A DNA stretch of 39,422 bases. It comes from Acinetobacter bereziniae (GTDB lineage: Bacteria > Pseudomonadota > Gammaproteobacteria > Pseudomonadales > Moraxellaceae). A program made the position numbers and the translations under genes. Positions 10,142-21,122 of this stretch are shown one piece after another (position 1 is the first letter of the stretch; every line of letters begins with the position of its first letter). The stretch is taken from assembly GCA_009912575.1 (NCBI GenBank), contig WNDP01000023.1, positions 1 through 39,422 of the forward strand, read 5' to 3'. Under the pieces are notes generated by a model that saw only the letters and a list, made by a program, of their open reading frames with translations, had not been told where the DNA came from and made no database searches.

Positions 10142-11686
10142 TTAGTAAGTTTGAGTCGCTTTAAAGCTTTCAATACCTGCTTTAATTGCAGCTTCGATGT
10201 CTTTGTCGTAGTTACCAGTTGCATCGATGTTTTGCATTAACGCAGCATGCTCTGAACGGAAGTAAGAGATTAACGCAGTATCAAAGTCTACGATTTTCTT
10301 CACTTCAACGTCAGCCATATAGCCTTCGTTAGATGCATAAATTGAAACTGCTTGGTCAGCAATTGAATATGGAGCATATTGTTTTTGCTTCATTAATTCA
10401 GTTACACGTTGACCATGTTCAAGTTGCTTACGAGTTGCTTCGTCAAGGTCAGAAGCGAACTGAGCAAACGCAGCCAATTCACGGTATTGTGCAAGAGCAG
10501 TACGGATACCACCTGACAATTTCTTGATGATCTTAGTCTGAGCAGAACCACCAACACGCGATACAGAGATACCCGCGTTCACAGCAGGACGAATACCTGC
10601 GTTGAATAATGATGTTTCTAAGAAGATCTGACCATCCGTAATCGAAATTACGTTTGTTGGTACGAATGCAGATACATCACCCGCTTGAGTTTCAATAATT
10701 GGCAATGCAGTTAATGAACCAGTTTGGCCTTTAACTTCACCATTAGTGAATTTCTCAACATAGTCAGCAGATACACGAGAAGCACGTTCAAGTAGACGTG
10801 AATGAAGATAGAACACGTCACCTGGGTAAGCTTCACGACCTGGTGGACGACGAAGAAGCAATGAAATTTGACGGTAAGCAACAGCTTGCTTAGACAAGTC
10901 ATCATAAATGATAAGCGCGTCTTCACCGCGGTCACGGAAGTACTCGCCCATTGTACAACCAGCATAAGGTGCTAGATACTGCATCGCTGCAGGATCAGCA
11001 GCAGCTGCTGCTACAACAGTGGTGTACGCCATAGCGCCAGTTTCTTCAAGCTTACGTACTACGTTTGCAATTGTTGATTGTTTTTGACCAATCGCAACGT
11101 ATACACATTTAATGCCTGACTGTTTTTGAGCAATGATCGCATCGATCGCCATTGCTGTTTTACCAGTTTGACGGTCACCGATGATCAACTCACGCTGACC
11201 ACGACCAACAGGGATCATTGTATCTACTGATTTATAACCAGTTTGTACAGGTTGATCCACTGATTGACGCCAAATTACACCTGGTGCTACTTTTTCAACA
11301 GCATCAGTAAGTTTTGCATCAATAGGGCCTTTACCATCAATCGGGTTACCCAAAGCATCTACTACACGGCCTAAAAGTTCTGGACCAACCGGAACTTTTA
11401 ATACACGACCTGTGCAACGAGCTTTTTGACCTTCTTGAAGGCTTAAGTAGTTACCTAAGACAACGGCACCCACTGAATCCTGTTCTAGGTTCAGTGCCAT
11501 ACCAAATAAGCCGCCGTCGAATTCGATCATTTCACCGTACATTGCATCAGCAAGGCCGTGAATACGCACAATACCGTCGGAAACCATAACAATGGTCCCT
11601 TCGTTCTTAGCGGTCGCGCTGGTGTCCAGATCGCCGATACGCTGTTTAATGAGCGCACTGATCTCGGATGGATTCAGTTGTTGCAT
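10142..11686 (-). CDS. atpA: F1 ATP synthase alpha subunit
   Basis: This 514-residue regulatory nucleotide-binding subunit alternates with beta in the F1 head. Walker A is GDRQTGKTA, and the family signature [17 protein letters not shown] is present. I start it at ATG 11686 ([10 protein letters not shown]), which follows GAGG with nine-base spacing; the in-frame TTG at 11701 overlaps that ribosome site and is unlikely. It lies between atpH and atpG. Confidence 0.98.
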   Translation of the reverse strand: MQQLNPSEISALIKQRIGDLDTSATAKNEGTIVMVSDGIVRIHGLADAMYGEMIEFDGGLFGMALNLEQDSVGAVVLGNYLSLQEGQKARCTGRVLKVPVGPELLGRVVDALGNPIDGKGPIDAKLTDAVEKVAPGVIWRQSVDQPVQTGYKSVDTMIPVGRGQRELIIGDRQTGKTAMAIDAIIAQKQSGIKCVYVAIGQKQSTIANVVRKLEETGAMAYTTVVAAAAADPAAMQYLAPYAGCTMGEYFRDRGEDALIIYDDLSKQAVAYRQISLLLRRPPGREAYPGDVFYLHSRLLERASRVSADYVEKFTNGEVKGQTGSLTALPIIETQAGDVSAFVPTNVISITDGQIFLETSLFNAGIRPAVNAGISVSRVGGSAQTKIIKKLSGGIRTALAQYRELAAFAQFASDLDEATRKQLEHGQRVTELMKQKQYAPYSIADQAVSIYASNEGYMADVEVKKIVDFDTALISYFRSEHAALMQNIDATGNYDKDIEAAIKAGIESFKATQTY

Positions 11687-11743
11687 TGCGCTATACCTCA
11701 ATCTTTTTAAAGTTCAGTCTTCTTTACGCAGTTATTTTAACAA

Positions 11744-12280
11744 TTACGCTAGAAGACGAGTCCGCATTTTTTCAAGCTTGCTAAGCGCAGAATCATCTAT
11801 CACTTGGTCGCCTGCACGAATAACAACACCAGCAATCAATGCTGGATTTACTTCAACTGTAACTTTCACAGCGCTGTTCAAACGTTTTTCCAACGCATGA
11901 GCCAGCTTCTGTTCTTGTACTGAGTCCAGCGGAAAAGCTGACTCAATCACAACATCTACAGTGTTGTTATTTTGCGATTTGAGTTGTTCAAATTCTGTGT
12001 CGATTTCAGGTAACAATGCTAAACGGTCATTGTCTGCAAGAAGTGTCAAAAAGTTTGACACAGCTTCAGTTTGTTCATTACCTAAAACTTTCGCAAAAAG
12101 ATCAACCTGCTCAGCAGGTGTCAACTCAGGGCGATTTAAATAAGCGGAAAATGCTTCATCTTGCACCGCAGCACTGAGCAGTTGTAATGCATTTGACCAA
12201 GCGTCAGTTGCATTTTGCTCAGATGCATAAGCAAATGCTGCTTTAGCGTATGGGCGTGCCAACGTCAAGAATTCAGCCAT
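11744..12280 (-). CDS. atpH: ATP synthase delta subunit
   Basis: This 178-residue stator subunit joins the b dimer to the top of F1. The N-terminal [12 protein letters not shown] and C-terminal [21 protein letters not shown] motifs are typical of delta/OSCP proteins. Length is normal and it sits between atpF and atpA. Confidence 0.97.
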   Translation of the reverse strand: MAEFLTLARPYAKAAFAYASEQNATDAWSNALQLLSAAVQDEAFSAYLNRPELTPAEQVDLFAKVLGNEQTEAVSNFLTLLADNDRLALLPEIDTEFEQLKSQNNNTVDVVIESAFPLDSVQEQKLAHALEKRLNSAVKVTVEVNPALIAGVVIRAGDQVIDDSALSKLEKMRTRLLA

Positions 12281-12291
12281 ATTCGCCTCTC

Positions 12292-12762
12292 TTAAAGTTT
12301 AGCAGCCAGCTGATTCAGCATGGCATTATGAGCTTCTGCGTCAACTTGTTGGTTCAGAATTTTCTCTGCACCAGCAACTGCAAGAGCAGCAACTTGTTGA
12401 CGTAATTCTTCACGAGCAGAATTGATGTCTTGGTCAACAGCATCTTTCGCTTGTTGACGAATACGCTCACCTTCAGCAGATGCTTGAGTACGCGCTTCTT
12501 CGACCAATTGTGCCGCACGACGGTTCGCTTGTTCAATTAATTGAGCCGCTTGTGCTTTCGCCGCATCAATTTCTTGCTTAACTTGTGCTTGCGCATCAGC
12601 AAGATCAGCTTTCGCTTTCTCCGCAGCGTTTAAGCCATCAGCGATTTTACGCTGACGCTCACTAATCGCATTGATTAGTGGTGGCCATACAAACTTCATG
12701 CAGAATGCGACAAATATCGCAAATGCAATCGCTTGGCCAAACAATGTGAGGTTGATATTCAT
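12292..12762 (-). CDS. atpF: ATP synthase b subunit
   Basis: This 156-residue stator stalk protein has one N-terminal membrane helix (about residues 5-27, [20 protein letters not shown]) and a long Ala/Glu/Gln-rich coiled coil. It dimerises and links the membrane part to delta. Length is typical of gammaproteobacteria. Confidence 0.97.
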   Translation of the reverse strand: MNINLTLFGQAIAFAIFVAFCMKFVWPPLINAISERQRKIADGLNAAEKAKADLADAQAQVKQEIDAAKAQAAQLIEQANRRAAQLVEEARTQASAEGERIRQQAKDAVDQDINSAREELRQQVAALAVAGAEKILNQQVDAEAHNAMLNQLAAKL

Positions 12763-12801
12763 TGCAAATTCCTCAAATAGTGAATTTCGGAATTAAGCTG
12801 A

Positions 12802-13056
<255 letters not shown>

Positions 13057-13131
13057 TCAGAGGTTAGGTTTATACCAAATTAAATTAAAAAAAATTATAC
13101 CTAACCACCTGATGACAGTTAGGCAATACCA

Positions 13132-14010
<879 letters not shown>

Positions 14011-14110
14011 TCACACCTGGTCAATGTCAAATAATAAATAGGGTTAACGAATATCGCGTGCTGCATGATATCTCGTTAATCCCCAAAAAAATTTTCAATT
14101 TCTGCTGCGC

Positions 14111-14509
14111 TTATACTCGTTTTTGTTGTCGTGCTACCCAAAAAGGAGCAACCCACGACATCGCCTGAACGAGAATAAAACCACAAAACAATGCTACCGG
14201 GGATAACGGTTTAACATTGCTTAAAATTAAAATGAAACCAACGATCACAATTGCAAATTTGCCCATCAAGCCTCTATACATGTTCGAAAGAACCTGTTTT
14301 GAAGCACGTGCACCTGCGGCTCGAAACGACTGCCAAGAAAAATAACAACTGGCAAGCCAACATAACAGTGCACCTAAAGCTGCACTTAAAGCCGCAGTCG
14401 AGTCTTTCAAGACCCACGCTACCAAGGCTGAAACAGGTATCATTAATGCTTGTAAATAGACCAAAGCTTTTGCTAATCGTCGGTCAATCAAGCGACTAGT
14501 TTGGCTCAT
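14111..14509 (-). CDS. atpI: ATP synthase assembly protein I
   Basis: This 132-residue protein has four hydrophobic segments and a basic N-terminus, as in AtpI, the non-structural protein that helps c-ring assembly. It is the first gene of the operon, about 100 bases before atpB, and lies directly after the operon promoter. Identification rests on position and membrane pattern as much as on sequence. Confidence 0.9.
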   Translation of the reverse strand: MSQTSRLIDRRLAKALVYLQALMIPVSALVAWVLKDSTAALSAALGALLCWLASCYFSWQSFRAAGARASKQVLSNMYRGLMGKFAIVIVGFILILSNVKPLSPVALFCGFILVQAMSWVAPFWVARQQKRV

Positions 14510-14573
14510 TTTTTATCCACTCACAGCATAAATGCTTGTCAAGTTTAGCTGATGATCGTTTTTAATCGCAGGC

Positions 14574-14602
14574 ATTATAGAGTTACACCCCTGAACATGC
14601 AA
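14574..14602 (-). promoter_or_regulatory. Sigma-70 promoter of the atp operon
   Basis: Read on the minus strand, TTGCAT (14602-14597) and TATAAT (14579-14574) are 17 bases apart, a near-consensus pair 65 bases upstream of the atpI start. A TTGACA closer to the gene is a weaker alternative. Confidence 0.75.
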
Positions 14603-14680
14603 TCTTTTCCCGACCTTAGTCGTGTTTTTTTCGACATACAGCCTGCTTTTCATATGAGCAATTGTTGATTATTTTTTGCA

Positions 14681-15523
14681 TCATTTTCGTGCATTAAGTA
14701 CGCATGCTTGTGTCTGTTGTGCCAAAGTTTGCCATGCAACCACAAAATCTTGTTGTTTTGCCAAAGTCTCATCAACAGATTGAAATGAAATTTCACCTAA
14801 TTTTCGATACTGACTTGGGCTTGCGCTGCCCTCAGCAAGCAAGCACATTTTTTTGTAAGGGCGAGTATCGTTTAAAAACTTGATTTGTGTAACAGTTGGT
14901 GCTACATGCGGATCATCTGTCATCGCACCTGCAAATTTTAAATTGAGCGAACGTTCTAAGTATTGATAAGCATCATGATATGCCCAGTAAGGACGAGCAG
15001 CACCTGCGGAGGTAATTTTTTGTGAGGCTTGCAACATTTCATTGGCAAACTTTTTCGCATTGTTCCAGTAAAGGACTTTATTTTCTGGATGCTGTTGTGA
15101 ACGTAGTGCTGCAATAAAGAAACCTATTCGTACCGCATTATTCGGATCCAACCAAACATGGGTATCTATCATGTCTTTGAGCGCTACGCCTTTAGGGCTT
15201 CTCAAGGGAAGTGCTTGAATAATCCCTGAGTTAAGAATTGAGATGGCTTTAGCATTGCCCCCAAGGACTTTTTCCAAAGGTGCTTCATGCTCTTTTCCTA
15301 ACCAAACCACCAATGAAGCATCCATAATCGTCTTTCGATTATCTGGGGTCAGCTGTACATCATGCCCTGTCTGATTCCCTAACAGCAAAATCGGCTCTTC
15401 CACACCTTGAGTAATTTCTTTTGCAATCAGATAAATAGGATGTGTTGATACCACTAAAGGCGCTTGAGCCCAAGTGACACTAGCAAATAATGCACATAAG
15501 CAAAAGGCGATCATGCGATTCAT
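14681..15523 (-). CDS. znuA: Zinc ABC transporter substrate-binding protein
   Basis: This 280-residue periplasmic protein captures Zn2+ and delivers it to ZnuBC. A signal peptide ends VTWAQA (about residue 21). Candidate metal-ligand histidines lie in STHPIY (His28), DTHVWLDP and WAYHDAYQY, as in cluster A-I binding proteins. It lacks the long His-rich loop of some ZnuA proteins. It is transcribed away from zur-znuC-znuB with a Zur palindrome 27 bases before the start, so it should be zinc-repressed. ATG 15523 is chosen; ATG 15514 is an in-frame alternative. Confidence 0.92.
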   Translation of the reverse strand: MNRMIAFCLCALFASVTWAQAPLVVSTHPIYLIAKEITQGVEEPILLLGNQTGHDVQLTPDNRKTIMDASLVVWLGKEHEAPLEKVLGGNAKAISILNSGIIQALPLRSPKGVALKDMIDTHVWLDPNNAVRIGFFIAALRSQQHPENKVLYWNNAKKFANEMLQASQKITSAGAARPYWAYHDAYQYLERSLNLKFAGAMTDDPHVAPTVTQIKFLNDTRPYKKMCLLAEGSASPSQYRKLGEISFQSVDETLAKQQDFVVAWQTLAQQTQACVLNARK

Positions 15524-15549
15524 GGGAGTGTATTACCAAAAAAGATTTA

Positions 15550-15564
15550 TGTTATAGTATAACA
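15550..15564. promoter_or_regulatory. Zur-binding palindrome between znuA and zur
   Basis: TGTTATAGTATAACA is a perfect 15-base palindrome around one central G. It matches the gammaproteobacterial Zur core GTTATANTATAAC. It sits between divergent znuA and zur, overlapping the likely -10 of znuA. Confidence 0.85.
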
Positions 15565-15660
15565 AAAGTTAAAAAATGCCTACGCTATTCGTAAGTTGAT
15601 AGAGCTTCATGTTAATATTTATGATTCTCTTCATTCAAATAAGAAGTTTTGAGGTCTGAT

Positions 15661-16158
15661 ATGAGCTTATGTTCACACGAACACCATGATACTTTGCATG
15701 GTGTACACGATCATCTCAATGTACAAGAGCGTTTATCAGAAGCAGAAAACCTTTGTGCAACCTCAGGCGCACGTCTTACACCTTTACGTAAAGAAGTGTT
15801 GGAACTGATTTTGAATGCAACAGGTCCTGTAGGCGCTTATGATCTTTTAGCCAAAATGAAAGGTGCTGCAGAACGACCAGCAGCGCCTCCGACTGTGTAT
15901 AGAACACTCGACTTTCTTTTGGAAAAAGGTTTTATTCACCGTTTGACATCTATCAATGCCTATATTCCTTGCTGCCATCCACGTGAAGGACATCAAGCCG
16001 CATTTCTGATCTGTACTGAATGTCATACTGTAAAAGAAGCATCAGCAAAAGGCTTACTTGAACAATTGAACCATTTGGCTAAGTCGGATCAGTTTAAAGC
16101 ACATCATAGTATTATTGAGATTTCAGGAATATGTCAGCAGTGCTCCAGCAAAGCGTGA
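15661..16158 (+). CDS. zur: Zinc uptake regulator (Fur family)
   Basis: This 165-residue Fur-family repressor binds DNA when loaded with Zn2+. It has a winged helix (TPLRKEVLELI and PPTVYRTLDFLLEKGF), and two CxxC motifs (CTEC and CQQC) for the structural zinc. The N-terminus is His-rich (HEHHDTLHGVHDH). ATG 15661 follows GAGGT with good spacing; an earlier TTG at 15649 overlaps that site. It overlaps znuC by 28 bases, so the genes form one operon. The Zur box upstream suggests control of znuA and probably of its own operon. Confidence 0.93.
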   Translation: MSLCSHEHHDTLHGVHDHLNVQERLSEAENLCATSGARLTPLRKEVLELILNATGPVGAYDLLAKMKGAAERPAAPPTVYRTLDFLLEKGFIHRLTSINAYIPCCHPREGHQAAFLICTECHTVKEASAKGLLEQLNHLAKSDQFKAHHSIIEISGICQQCSSKA

Positions 16159-16931
16159 ACACACCCCTTGTTCAGCTACAGCAGATCAATGTCAAAATTG
16201 ATGACCGTGACATTTTAAAAAATGTAGATTTTTCGATACAAGAGAAAGAAATTGTCACGCTCATTGGTCCCAATGGCGCAGGAAAATCGACACTGATCAA
16301 AGTACTGTTGGGAATTTTAAAACCCAACTCAGGTAAAGTGCTTAGCCCACAAAAATTAAAACTGGCCTACGTCCCCCAAAAATTCAACCCTTCTCACAGT
16401 CTACCATTGAGAGTGAAAGATCTGCTCGATCTGGAAAAATGTGATCAAGCAATTAAAGCAGAAATCATCCGTGATACTGGTATTGCCAGACTTGAACAAT
16501 CTAAAGTTCAACAATTATCTGGAGGCGAACGGCAACGTGTTTTATTAGCACGGGCATTATTACGCCAACCTGACATTTTAGTCTTAGATGAGCCTATGCA
16601 AGGTTTAGACATCCAATCTGAAGCAGAATTGTATGGCTATGTTCGTAGTTTACCTGAGCGTTATGGATGCGCCATATTAATTGTTTCGCATGACTTACAA
16701 TGGGTGATGCAAGGGACACAACGTGTTATCTGCTTAAACAAGCATATTTGTTGCAGTGGCTTACCAGACAGTATTCAGCAACATCCTGAGTATCAGGCTT
16801 TATTTGGTGACACCTTTGGCAAGCAACATGCCTTTTATCAACATCACCATGATCATTGTGCACATGGTGACTCTGCCAAAACTTGTGAACATGGTTCACA
16901 TCCTCATATTCACCCTGAACCGGAAGCTTAA
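16131..16931 (+). CDS. znuC: Zinc ABC transporter ATP-binding protein
   Basis: This 266-residue ATPase powers zinc import. It has Walker A GPNGAGKST, signature LSGGERQR, and Walker B ILVLDEPMQGLD followed by the H-loop VSHD. The last 35 residues are His-rich (HHHDHCAHGD then HGSHPHIH), likely metal-binding. ATG 16131 follows AGGAAT and lies within the end of zur. Confidence 0.95.
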   Translation: MSAVLQQSVNTPLVQLQQINVKIDDRDILKNVDFSIQEKEIVTLIGPNGAGKSTLIKVLLGILKPNSGKVLSPQKLKLAYVPQKFNPSHSLPLRVKDLLDLEKCDQAIKAEIIRDTGIARLEQSKVQQLSGGERQRVLLARALLRQPDILVLDEPMQGLDIQSEAELYGYVRSLPERYGCAILIVSHDLQWVMQGTQRVICLNKHICCSGLPDSIQQHPEYQALFGDTFGKQHAFYQHHHDHCAHGDSAKTCEHGSHPHIHPEPEA

Positions 16932-16934
16932 ACC

Positions 16935-17732
16935 ATGATGGAATGGTTAGAATTACTCTTACCTGCTTGGATCATGGGGACACTGTTGGTGTTTCTAACT
17001 GCACCACTGGGTTGTTTGATGTTATGGCGCAGAATGTCATTCTTTGCAGATACCATGGCTCATGGTACTTTGCTGGGTGTGGCTTTGGCAGCAGTGTTAA
17101 GTTTACCGCTCTGGGTTGGTGTTACTTTTACCGCTGTACTTTTGGTTGCTGTGCTCTGGGTTCTACACGACCCTCGCCTGCCTAATGACGCTTTACTCGC
17201 TCTGTGCGCAGCCACCCTACTCTGTTCTGGTTTATTGCTGATCCAGCACTTACCTGCCTTACGTCCAGAACTCTTGAGCTATTTATTCGGTGACTTACTG
17301 ACGATTGAATGGTCTGACTTAGCTGTTTTTGCTGCTGTTATTCTTGGCGCTTTGGCAATTTTGTATTATCACTGGCAAGCGCAAATTCAAATTGCAATTG
17401 ATCCTGATATTGCAGTCAGTGAAGGTGTAAATGCCAAATGGCAACGTTTAATTTTTATGTTGTTATTGGCCTTATTCACAGTACTGGCTTTACGTGCGGT
17501 CGGTTCGTTGCTGATGGGCGCCCTTCTTGTTATTCCAGCCTTAGCTGCTCGTTTAATTTCACACTCACCTAAACAAATGGTAATCGGTGCTTTTGTGATT
17601 GCACAAATTGGTGTCACTGTAGGCTTATGGTCTAGTGCAGCATTAAATATTTCAACAGGCTTAAGCATTGTTTTGACCATGTCATTATTATTTACGCTGA
17701 TCTTTTGCACCATGAAAGTCAAAAAAGCATAG
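16935..17732 (+). CDS. znuB: Zinc ABC transporter permease
   Basis: This 265-residue membrane protein of the ABC-3 family forms the zinc channel. It has about eight hydrophobic segments, with the early DTMAHGTLLGVAL stretch and a later LRAVGSLLMGALLVIPALAA typical of the family. It starts three bases after znuC, so the genes are coupled, and a terminator follows. Confidence 0.94.
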   Translation: MMEWLELLLPAWIMGTLLVFLTAPLGCLMLWRRMSFFADTMAHGTLLGVALAAVLSLPLWVGVTFTAVLLVAVLWVLHDPRLPNDALLALCAATLLCSGLLLIQHLPALRPELLSYLFGDLLTIEWSDLAVFAAVILGALAILYYHWQAQIQIAIDPDIAVSEGVNAKWQRLIFMLLLALFTVLALRAVGSLLMGALLVIPALAARLISHSPKQMVIGAFVIAQIGVTVGLWSSAALNISTGLSIVLTMSLLFTLIFCTMKVKKA

Positions 17733-17740
17733 TCTCAACT

Positions 17741-17770
17741 AAACCCTAGCACCACTTATAGGGTTTATTG
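17741..17770 (+). terminator. Terminator of zur-znuC-znuB
   Basis: TAAACCCTA and TAGGGTTTA form a 9-bp stem with a 10-base loop right after znuB. It lies between convergent genes and could serve both. Confidence 0.65.
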
Positions 17771-17774
17771 GATA

Positions 17775-18401
17775 TTAAATGCTGAATAAGCTATAGGCTG
17801 AAATAGATAATCCATAAACAGCAATCGTGACCAAAATTAAACCACAAAGCCCTAATATTTTGGGATAAATTCGACTTTTAGACAATCGATTAAAAGACAA
17901 ATAAACCATAGATAAGGTGAGGAAATCCAAGATAATCCATGTGATCACAAGGAAGACTAAACTCACATTCAGATCTGAATGAACATGAATAAATTGTGGA
18001 AAAAACGAAGAGAAAAAAATAATATCTTTGGGGTTTGAAATACCAACTAGGAAACCTTTTGTTAAACCACCCTCTACTGGCGAAAGTACAGTAGTTAACT
18101 GCTGGTCTTGCTGAAACCACACCTCTTTGAGAATGCCATAACCCAAATAAGCAATATAAAGACATCCAAGAATTTTGATGATCAGAAAAAGTGTTTCATT
18201 TACACTCAGCATGCCTTTCAGAATTAAAATGGAAATCGCAATCAATACCAAAGAAGCGAGGTTTGTTCCTACGATGGTTTGTAATGATTTGCGATAACCC
18301 CCTTTTAAACCCGCACTTGCCACCAAAATCATGACTGGCCCTGGTGTTGCAATCATAATAATTACACTAATGGCATACAGGTAAAATTCTAAATAATTCA
18401 A
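17775..18401 (-). CDS. LysE/RhtB-family amino-acid exporter
   Basis: This 208-residue membrane protein has about six hydrophobic helices. The LysE family marker PGPVMILVASAGLKGGYRKS lies near the N-terminus, and a GISNPKDIIFF motif in the middle. Such proteins export amino acids or related compounds. TTG 18401 is the start I favour: GAGGG lies five bases ahead and no ATG is in frame nearby. A second LysE-type gene lies just upstream on the same strand. Substrate unknown. Confidence 0.88.
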   Translation of the reverse strand: MNYLEFYLYAISVIIMIATPGPVMILVASAGLKGGYRKSLQTIVGTNLASLVLIAISILILKGMLSVNETLFLIIKILGCLYIAYLGYGILKEVWFQQDQQLTTVLSPVEGGLTKGFLVGISNPKDIIFFSSFFPQFIHVHSDLNVSLVFLVITWIILDFLTLSMVYLSFNRLSKSRIYPKILGLCGLILVTIAVYGLSISAYSLFSI

Positions 18402-18472
18402 GCGACCCTCGGCATAACAGATGTTCTATTGGATTTATTTTTAATCGTTCAATAACGCAAACCATGACGCTT

Positions 18473-19093
18473 TCATTGATGTACTAAACTCAACAAGCCA
18501 GCAGCACAACTAAATAACACTGCGAAAGTACGATTCATATACTTTTGCTGTTTGGGAGATTTAAGCAATCTTAAGACTTTGGCTGCTAACCCGGTATAGC
18601 CAGCCATTACAATTAAATCAACGCTGATCATGGTGATGGCCATGATTAGATATTGAATCCATTGTGGTTTAGAAAGATCTAAAAATTGCGGTAATACTGC
18701 AAGTAAAAATACGATTGCTTTAGGATTACTGATATTGACCACGAAGCCATACAGAATCAACTTGGGAATTGATTTGTTGGGTTGTTCAGTTGGGATATCT
18801 ATAGACTGTGTCTGAGCAGTCCATTGCATATAGGCTAAGTACAGTAAATAGCAAACTCCAAACCATTTCACAGCAAGAAAAGCCATCGGTGTAGTCGCAA
18901 ATAATACACCTACCCCCGCAGCAACTATTGCGATTTGAACCAACAGTGCCAGTTGCAGCCCTATTGCATTCCAATAACCGTGGCGGAAACCATAGTTCAA
19001 ACCACTCGACATTGATGCAATAGCGCCTGCACCTGGAGAGATACTAATCACCCAACAGGCCAACATATAGGCAAACCAAACTTGATAGGACAT
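18473..19093 (-). CDS. LysE/RhtB-family exporter, second copy
   Basis: This 206-residue protein has the same fold, with SPGAGAIASMSSGLNYGFRHG near the N-terminus and VNISNPKAIVFLLAVLPQFL in the middle. It is clearly related to the gene beside it but has diverged, so it may have a different substrate. It reads away from the DyP peroxidase gene. The ribosome site is weak. Confidence 0.88.
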   Translation of the reverse strand: MSYQVWFAYMLACWVISISPGAGAIASMSSGLNYGFRHGYWNAIGLQLALLVQIAIVAAGVGVLFATTPMAFLAVKWFGVCYLLYLAYMQWTAQTQSIDIPTEQPNKSIPKLILYGFVVNISNPKAIVFLLAVLPQFLDLSKPQWIQYLIMAITMISVDLIVMAGYTGLAAKVLRLLKSPKQQKYMNRTFAVLFSCAAGLLSLVHQ

Positions 19094-19254
19094 AACAAAA
19101 AATAAAATATTTTGAACAAGGCATTATAGCGGTTTTAAAACAACACATTTCGATTAATTTAATTGGTAAAAAGTATAAGACTTTACTATCCAGCTGTTGC
19201 CAGTTCATGCACAATAAGCAGATTGATAAATAAAAATTGAGGAGCCATCACGAT

Positions 19255-20175
19255 ATGACAGCCCAATCTGTAATTTTACCGTTACCCTCTGACCATGCGC
19301 GTTTCATCGTTTTAAATTTAAAAAATCTGTCTATTGATGGCTTAAAAAAGCGTCTCAATGCCTTATTGAGCACACGTGACCGCCTAATCACTCAACATCC
19401 TGAAGCTGAGATTAAAACCTCAATCGCTTTTGGTCCAGAACTTTGGACAAAGCTTTATCATACTTCGCCTGACGGTTTTAAACAGTTAGAACCGATTCAG
19501 GGCGCATTTGAAATGCCCGTTGTTCCTGCGGATGTTCTGATTCATATTGCTTCTGCTCGTACTGACATTTGTTTTGCACTGAGCCAATCCTTTTTTGATG
19601 GTATCCAAGATCAAGTTGAAGTTTTAGACGAGCGTGTATGTTTCCGTTATCTCGATGGTCGTGATCTAACGGGATTTATTGATGGTACCGAAAACCCTCA
19701 ATTTCCAGATGATCGTGCAGAAACCGCTTTATTGGGTGAAGATTCAGGTATTTTTGAAGATGGATCTTTTATTTTTGCACAGCGTTATGTCCATGAGCTT
19801 GAAAAATGGAAACGTTTAAAAGTAGATGCACAGGAAAATGTGATTGGTCGTTCTAAATTAGAAAGTATTGAGATGGACGATGAACACAAACCTGAAAATG
19901 CACATATTGCGCGTGTTGTTATCGAAGACAATGAAGGTGAAGAGTTAGAAATTCTGCGCCACTCTCTTCCTTATGGCGATGGGCAAGGTGAACAAGGCTT
20001 ATTCTTCATTGCTTATACCAAAGATTTAACCCGTATTGATCGGATGTTAGTCAATATGTTTGGTCTGCAAGGTGATGGGATTCATGACCGTTTATTGCAC
20101 TTTGTAACCCCTATGGATGGCGCTTATTTCTTTGCACCGAATGAAGAAGTGCTGGAAGAAATTTTGGAAGATTGA
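19255..20175 (+). CDS. DyP-type heme peroxidase
   Basis: This 306-residue heme enzyme oxidises dyes and other substrates with peroxide. It has the catalytic GFIDGTENP motif (Asp), a candidate proximal heme His in NAHIARV, and the distal arginine in LRHSLPYG. There is no signal peptide, so it is probably cytoplasmic or cargo of a compartment; I see no encapsulin gene nearby. ATG 19255 follows GAGGAG; an earlier TTG at 19237 overlaps that site. A strong terminator follows. Confidence 0.93.
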   Translation: MTAQSVILPLPSDHARFIVLNLKNLSIDGLKKRLNALLSTRDRLITQHPEAEIKTSIAFGPELWTKLYHTSPDGFKQLEPIQGAFEMPVVPADVLIHIASARTDICFALSQSFFDGIQDQVEVLDERVCFRYLDGRDLTGFIDGTENPQFPDDRAETALLGEDSGIFEDGSFIFAQRYVHELEKWKRLKVDAQENVIGRSKLESIEMDDEHKPENAHIARVVIEDNEGEELEILRHSLPYGDGQGEQGLFFIAYTKDLTRIDRMLVNMFGLQGDGIHDRLLHFVTPMDGAYFFAPNEEVLEEILED

Positions 20176-20186
20176 TAAAAACTTAT

Positions 20187-20216
20187 AAACAAGCAGCTTT
20201 ATAAAGCTGCTTGTTT
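20187..20216. terminator. Bidirectional terminator
   Basis: A perfect 30-base palindrome, AAACAAGCAGCTTTA and its reverse complement, lies between the convergent DyP gene and the lipoprotein gene at 20239. It probably ends both transcripts. Confidence 0.8.
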
Positions 20217-20238
20217 ATTTCGAAGCCCAACCATAAAA

Positions 20239-21114
20239 TTAATTTAATTTTATATTTTTATTATTCCCCTCAGAGCCTTTATAGCTTAAGTTATATTTAC
20301 TATCGATCGCATAGCTTTCTCCAAGATTATAAACTTCAATCTTTGGCTTTATTTTAATCAAATAGAAATAAGCCGTCGATCCATCATCTGTGTCATGATA
20401 TTTTTCACCAATCATAAACTGTGAACTTCCGATTTCAGGGATAAATTTAACTCCATCTAAATTTAAATTATTAATTTTATTTTGGCTTAAAATCGCATAA
20501 ATTTCTGGTGATCTATTTTTCACATCTTTCAAACTATATACATGATTTTCCAAATCACTTAACTTCTCACACTTGCTTTGAGAATTACTTCTTAAACACT
20601 TTGAAAAGTAACTTGAGGCATTAGGAATTAATATCTTTTTTAAGTTGCTTTCTTTATTAATTTTGGATAAATTTTCAGAAATATTTCTTTTTACAAAACT
20701 TCCATTTATCATCTTGAAACATAACTTTGAATTACTGTAATCATCTCTATATGCATAAAAATCGCCTGTAACACACAAGCTATCATTATTCACCGAATAA
20801 TCAAATTTAGACTTATAATCTATTTGATACTTTAAAGGGTAGACCTTTAAATCCTTCTGATTAAGTGCAACTATTCGATAATACTTTCCATCATTGATTT
20901 TAATTATCGTATAATTCTTATTGAAATCCACTTTATTTCCAACATTTTTCTTATATAAGTCTAATTTATCCGCTTTGCAATAATAATTACCTATATCATA
21001 ATCGAAACCACAAGGTTCAACTTTTAATACCGCATCCTTTCCAACTGATTTTGCACTACAACCTGTAATACCAATTAAACTTAAAAATACTAATATACAA
21101 AACTGTTTTTTCAC
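20239..21114 (-). CDS. Lipoprotein, candidate T6SS immunity protein
   Basis: This 291-residue protein has a lipoprotein signal (KKQFCILVFLSLIGITGC). No ATG is available: GTG 21114 precedes KKQFC, and GTG 21126 is an alternative. The mature part has several cysteines and an AT-rich codon use unlike the housekeeping genes. Two segments resemble the protein at 21466: an N-KxYxII...YRI stretch and a PEIYAILS-like stretch. Its position at the end of a VgrG-effector cluster and its periplasmic location suggest immunity to a wall- or membrane-targeting effector. That role is inference. The GTG at 21126 overlaps the stop of a 35-codon remnant. Confidence 0.65.
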   Translation of the reverse strand: MKKQFCILVFLSLIGITGCSAKSVGKDAVLKVEPCGFDYDIGNYYCKADKLDLYKKNVGNKVDFNKNYTIIKINDGKYYRIVALNQKDLKVYPLKYQIDYKSKFDYSVNNDSLCVTGDFYAYRDDYSNSKLCFKMINGSFVKRNISENLSKINKESNLKKILIPNASSYFSKCLRSNSQSKCEKLSDLENHVYSLKDVKNRSPEIYAILSQNKINNLNLDGVKFIPEIGSSQFMIGEKYHDTDDGSTAYFYLIKIKPKIEVYNLGESYAIDSKYNLSYKGSEGNNKNIKLN

Positions 21115-21122
21115 TCGCCATC

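Noticed and set aside
14521-14560. A TTGACA close to atpI as the main operon promoter.
   Set aside because: Its -10 partner would be TGGATA next to the start codon; the TTGCAT-N17-TATAAT pair upstream is much better.
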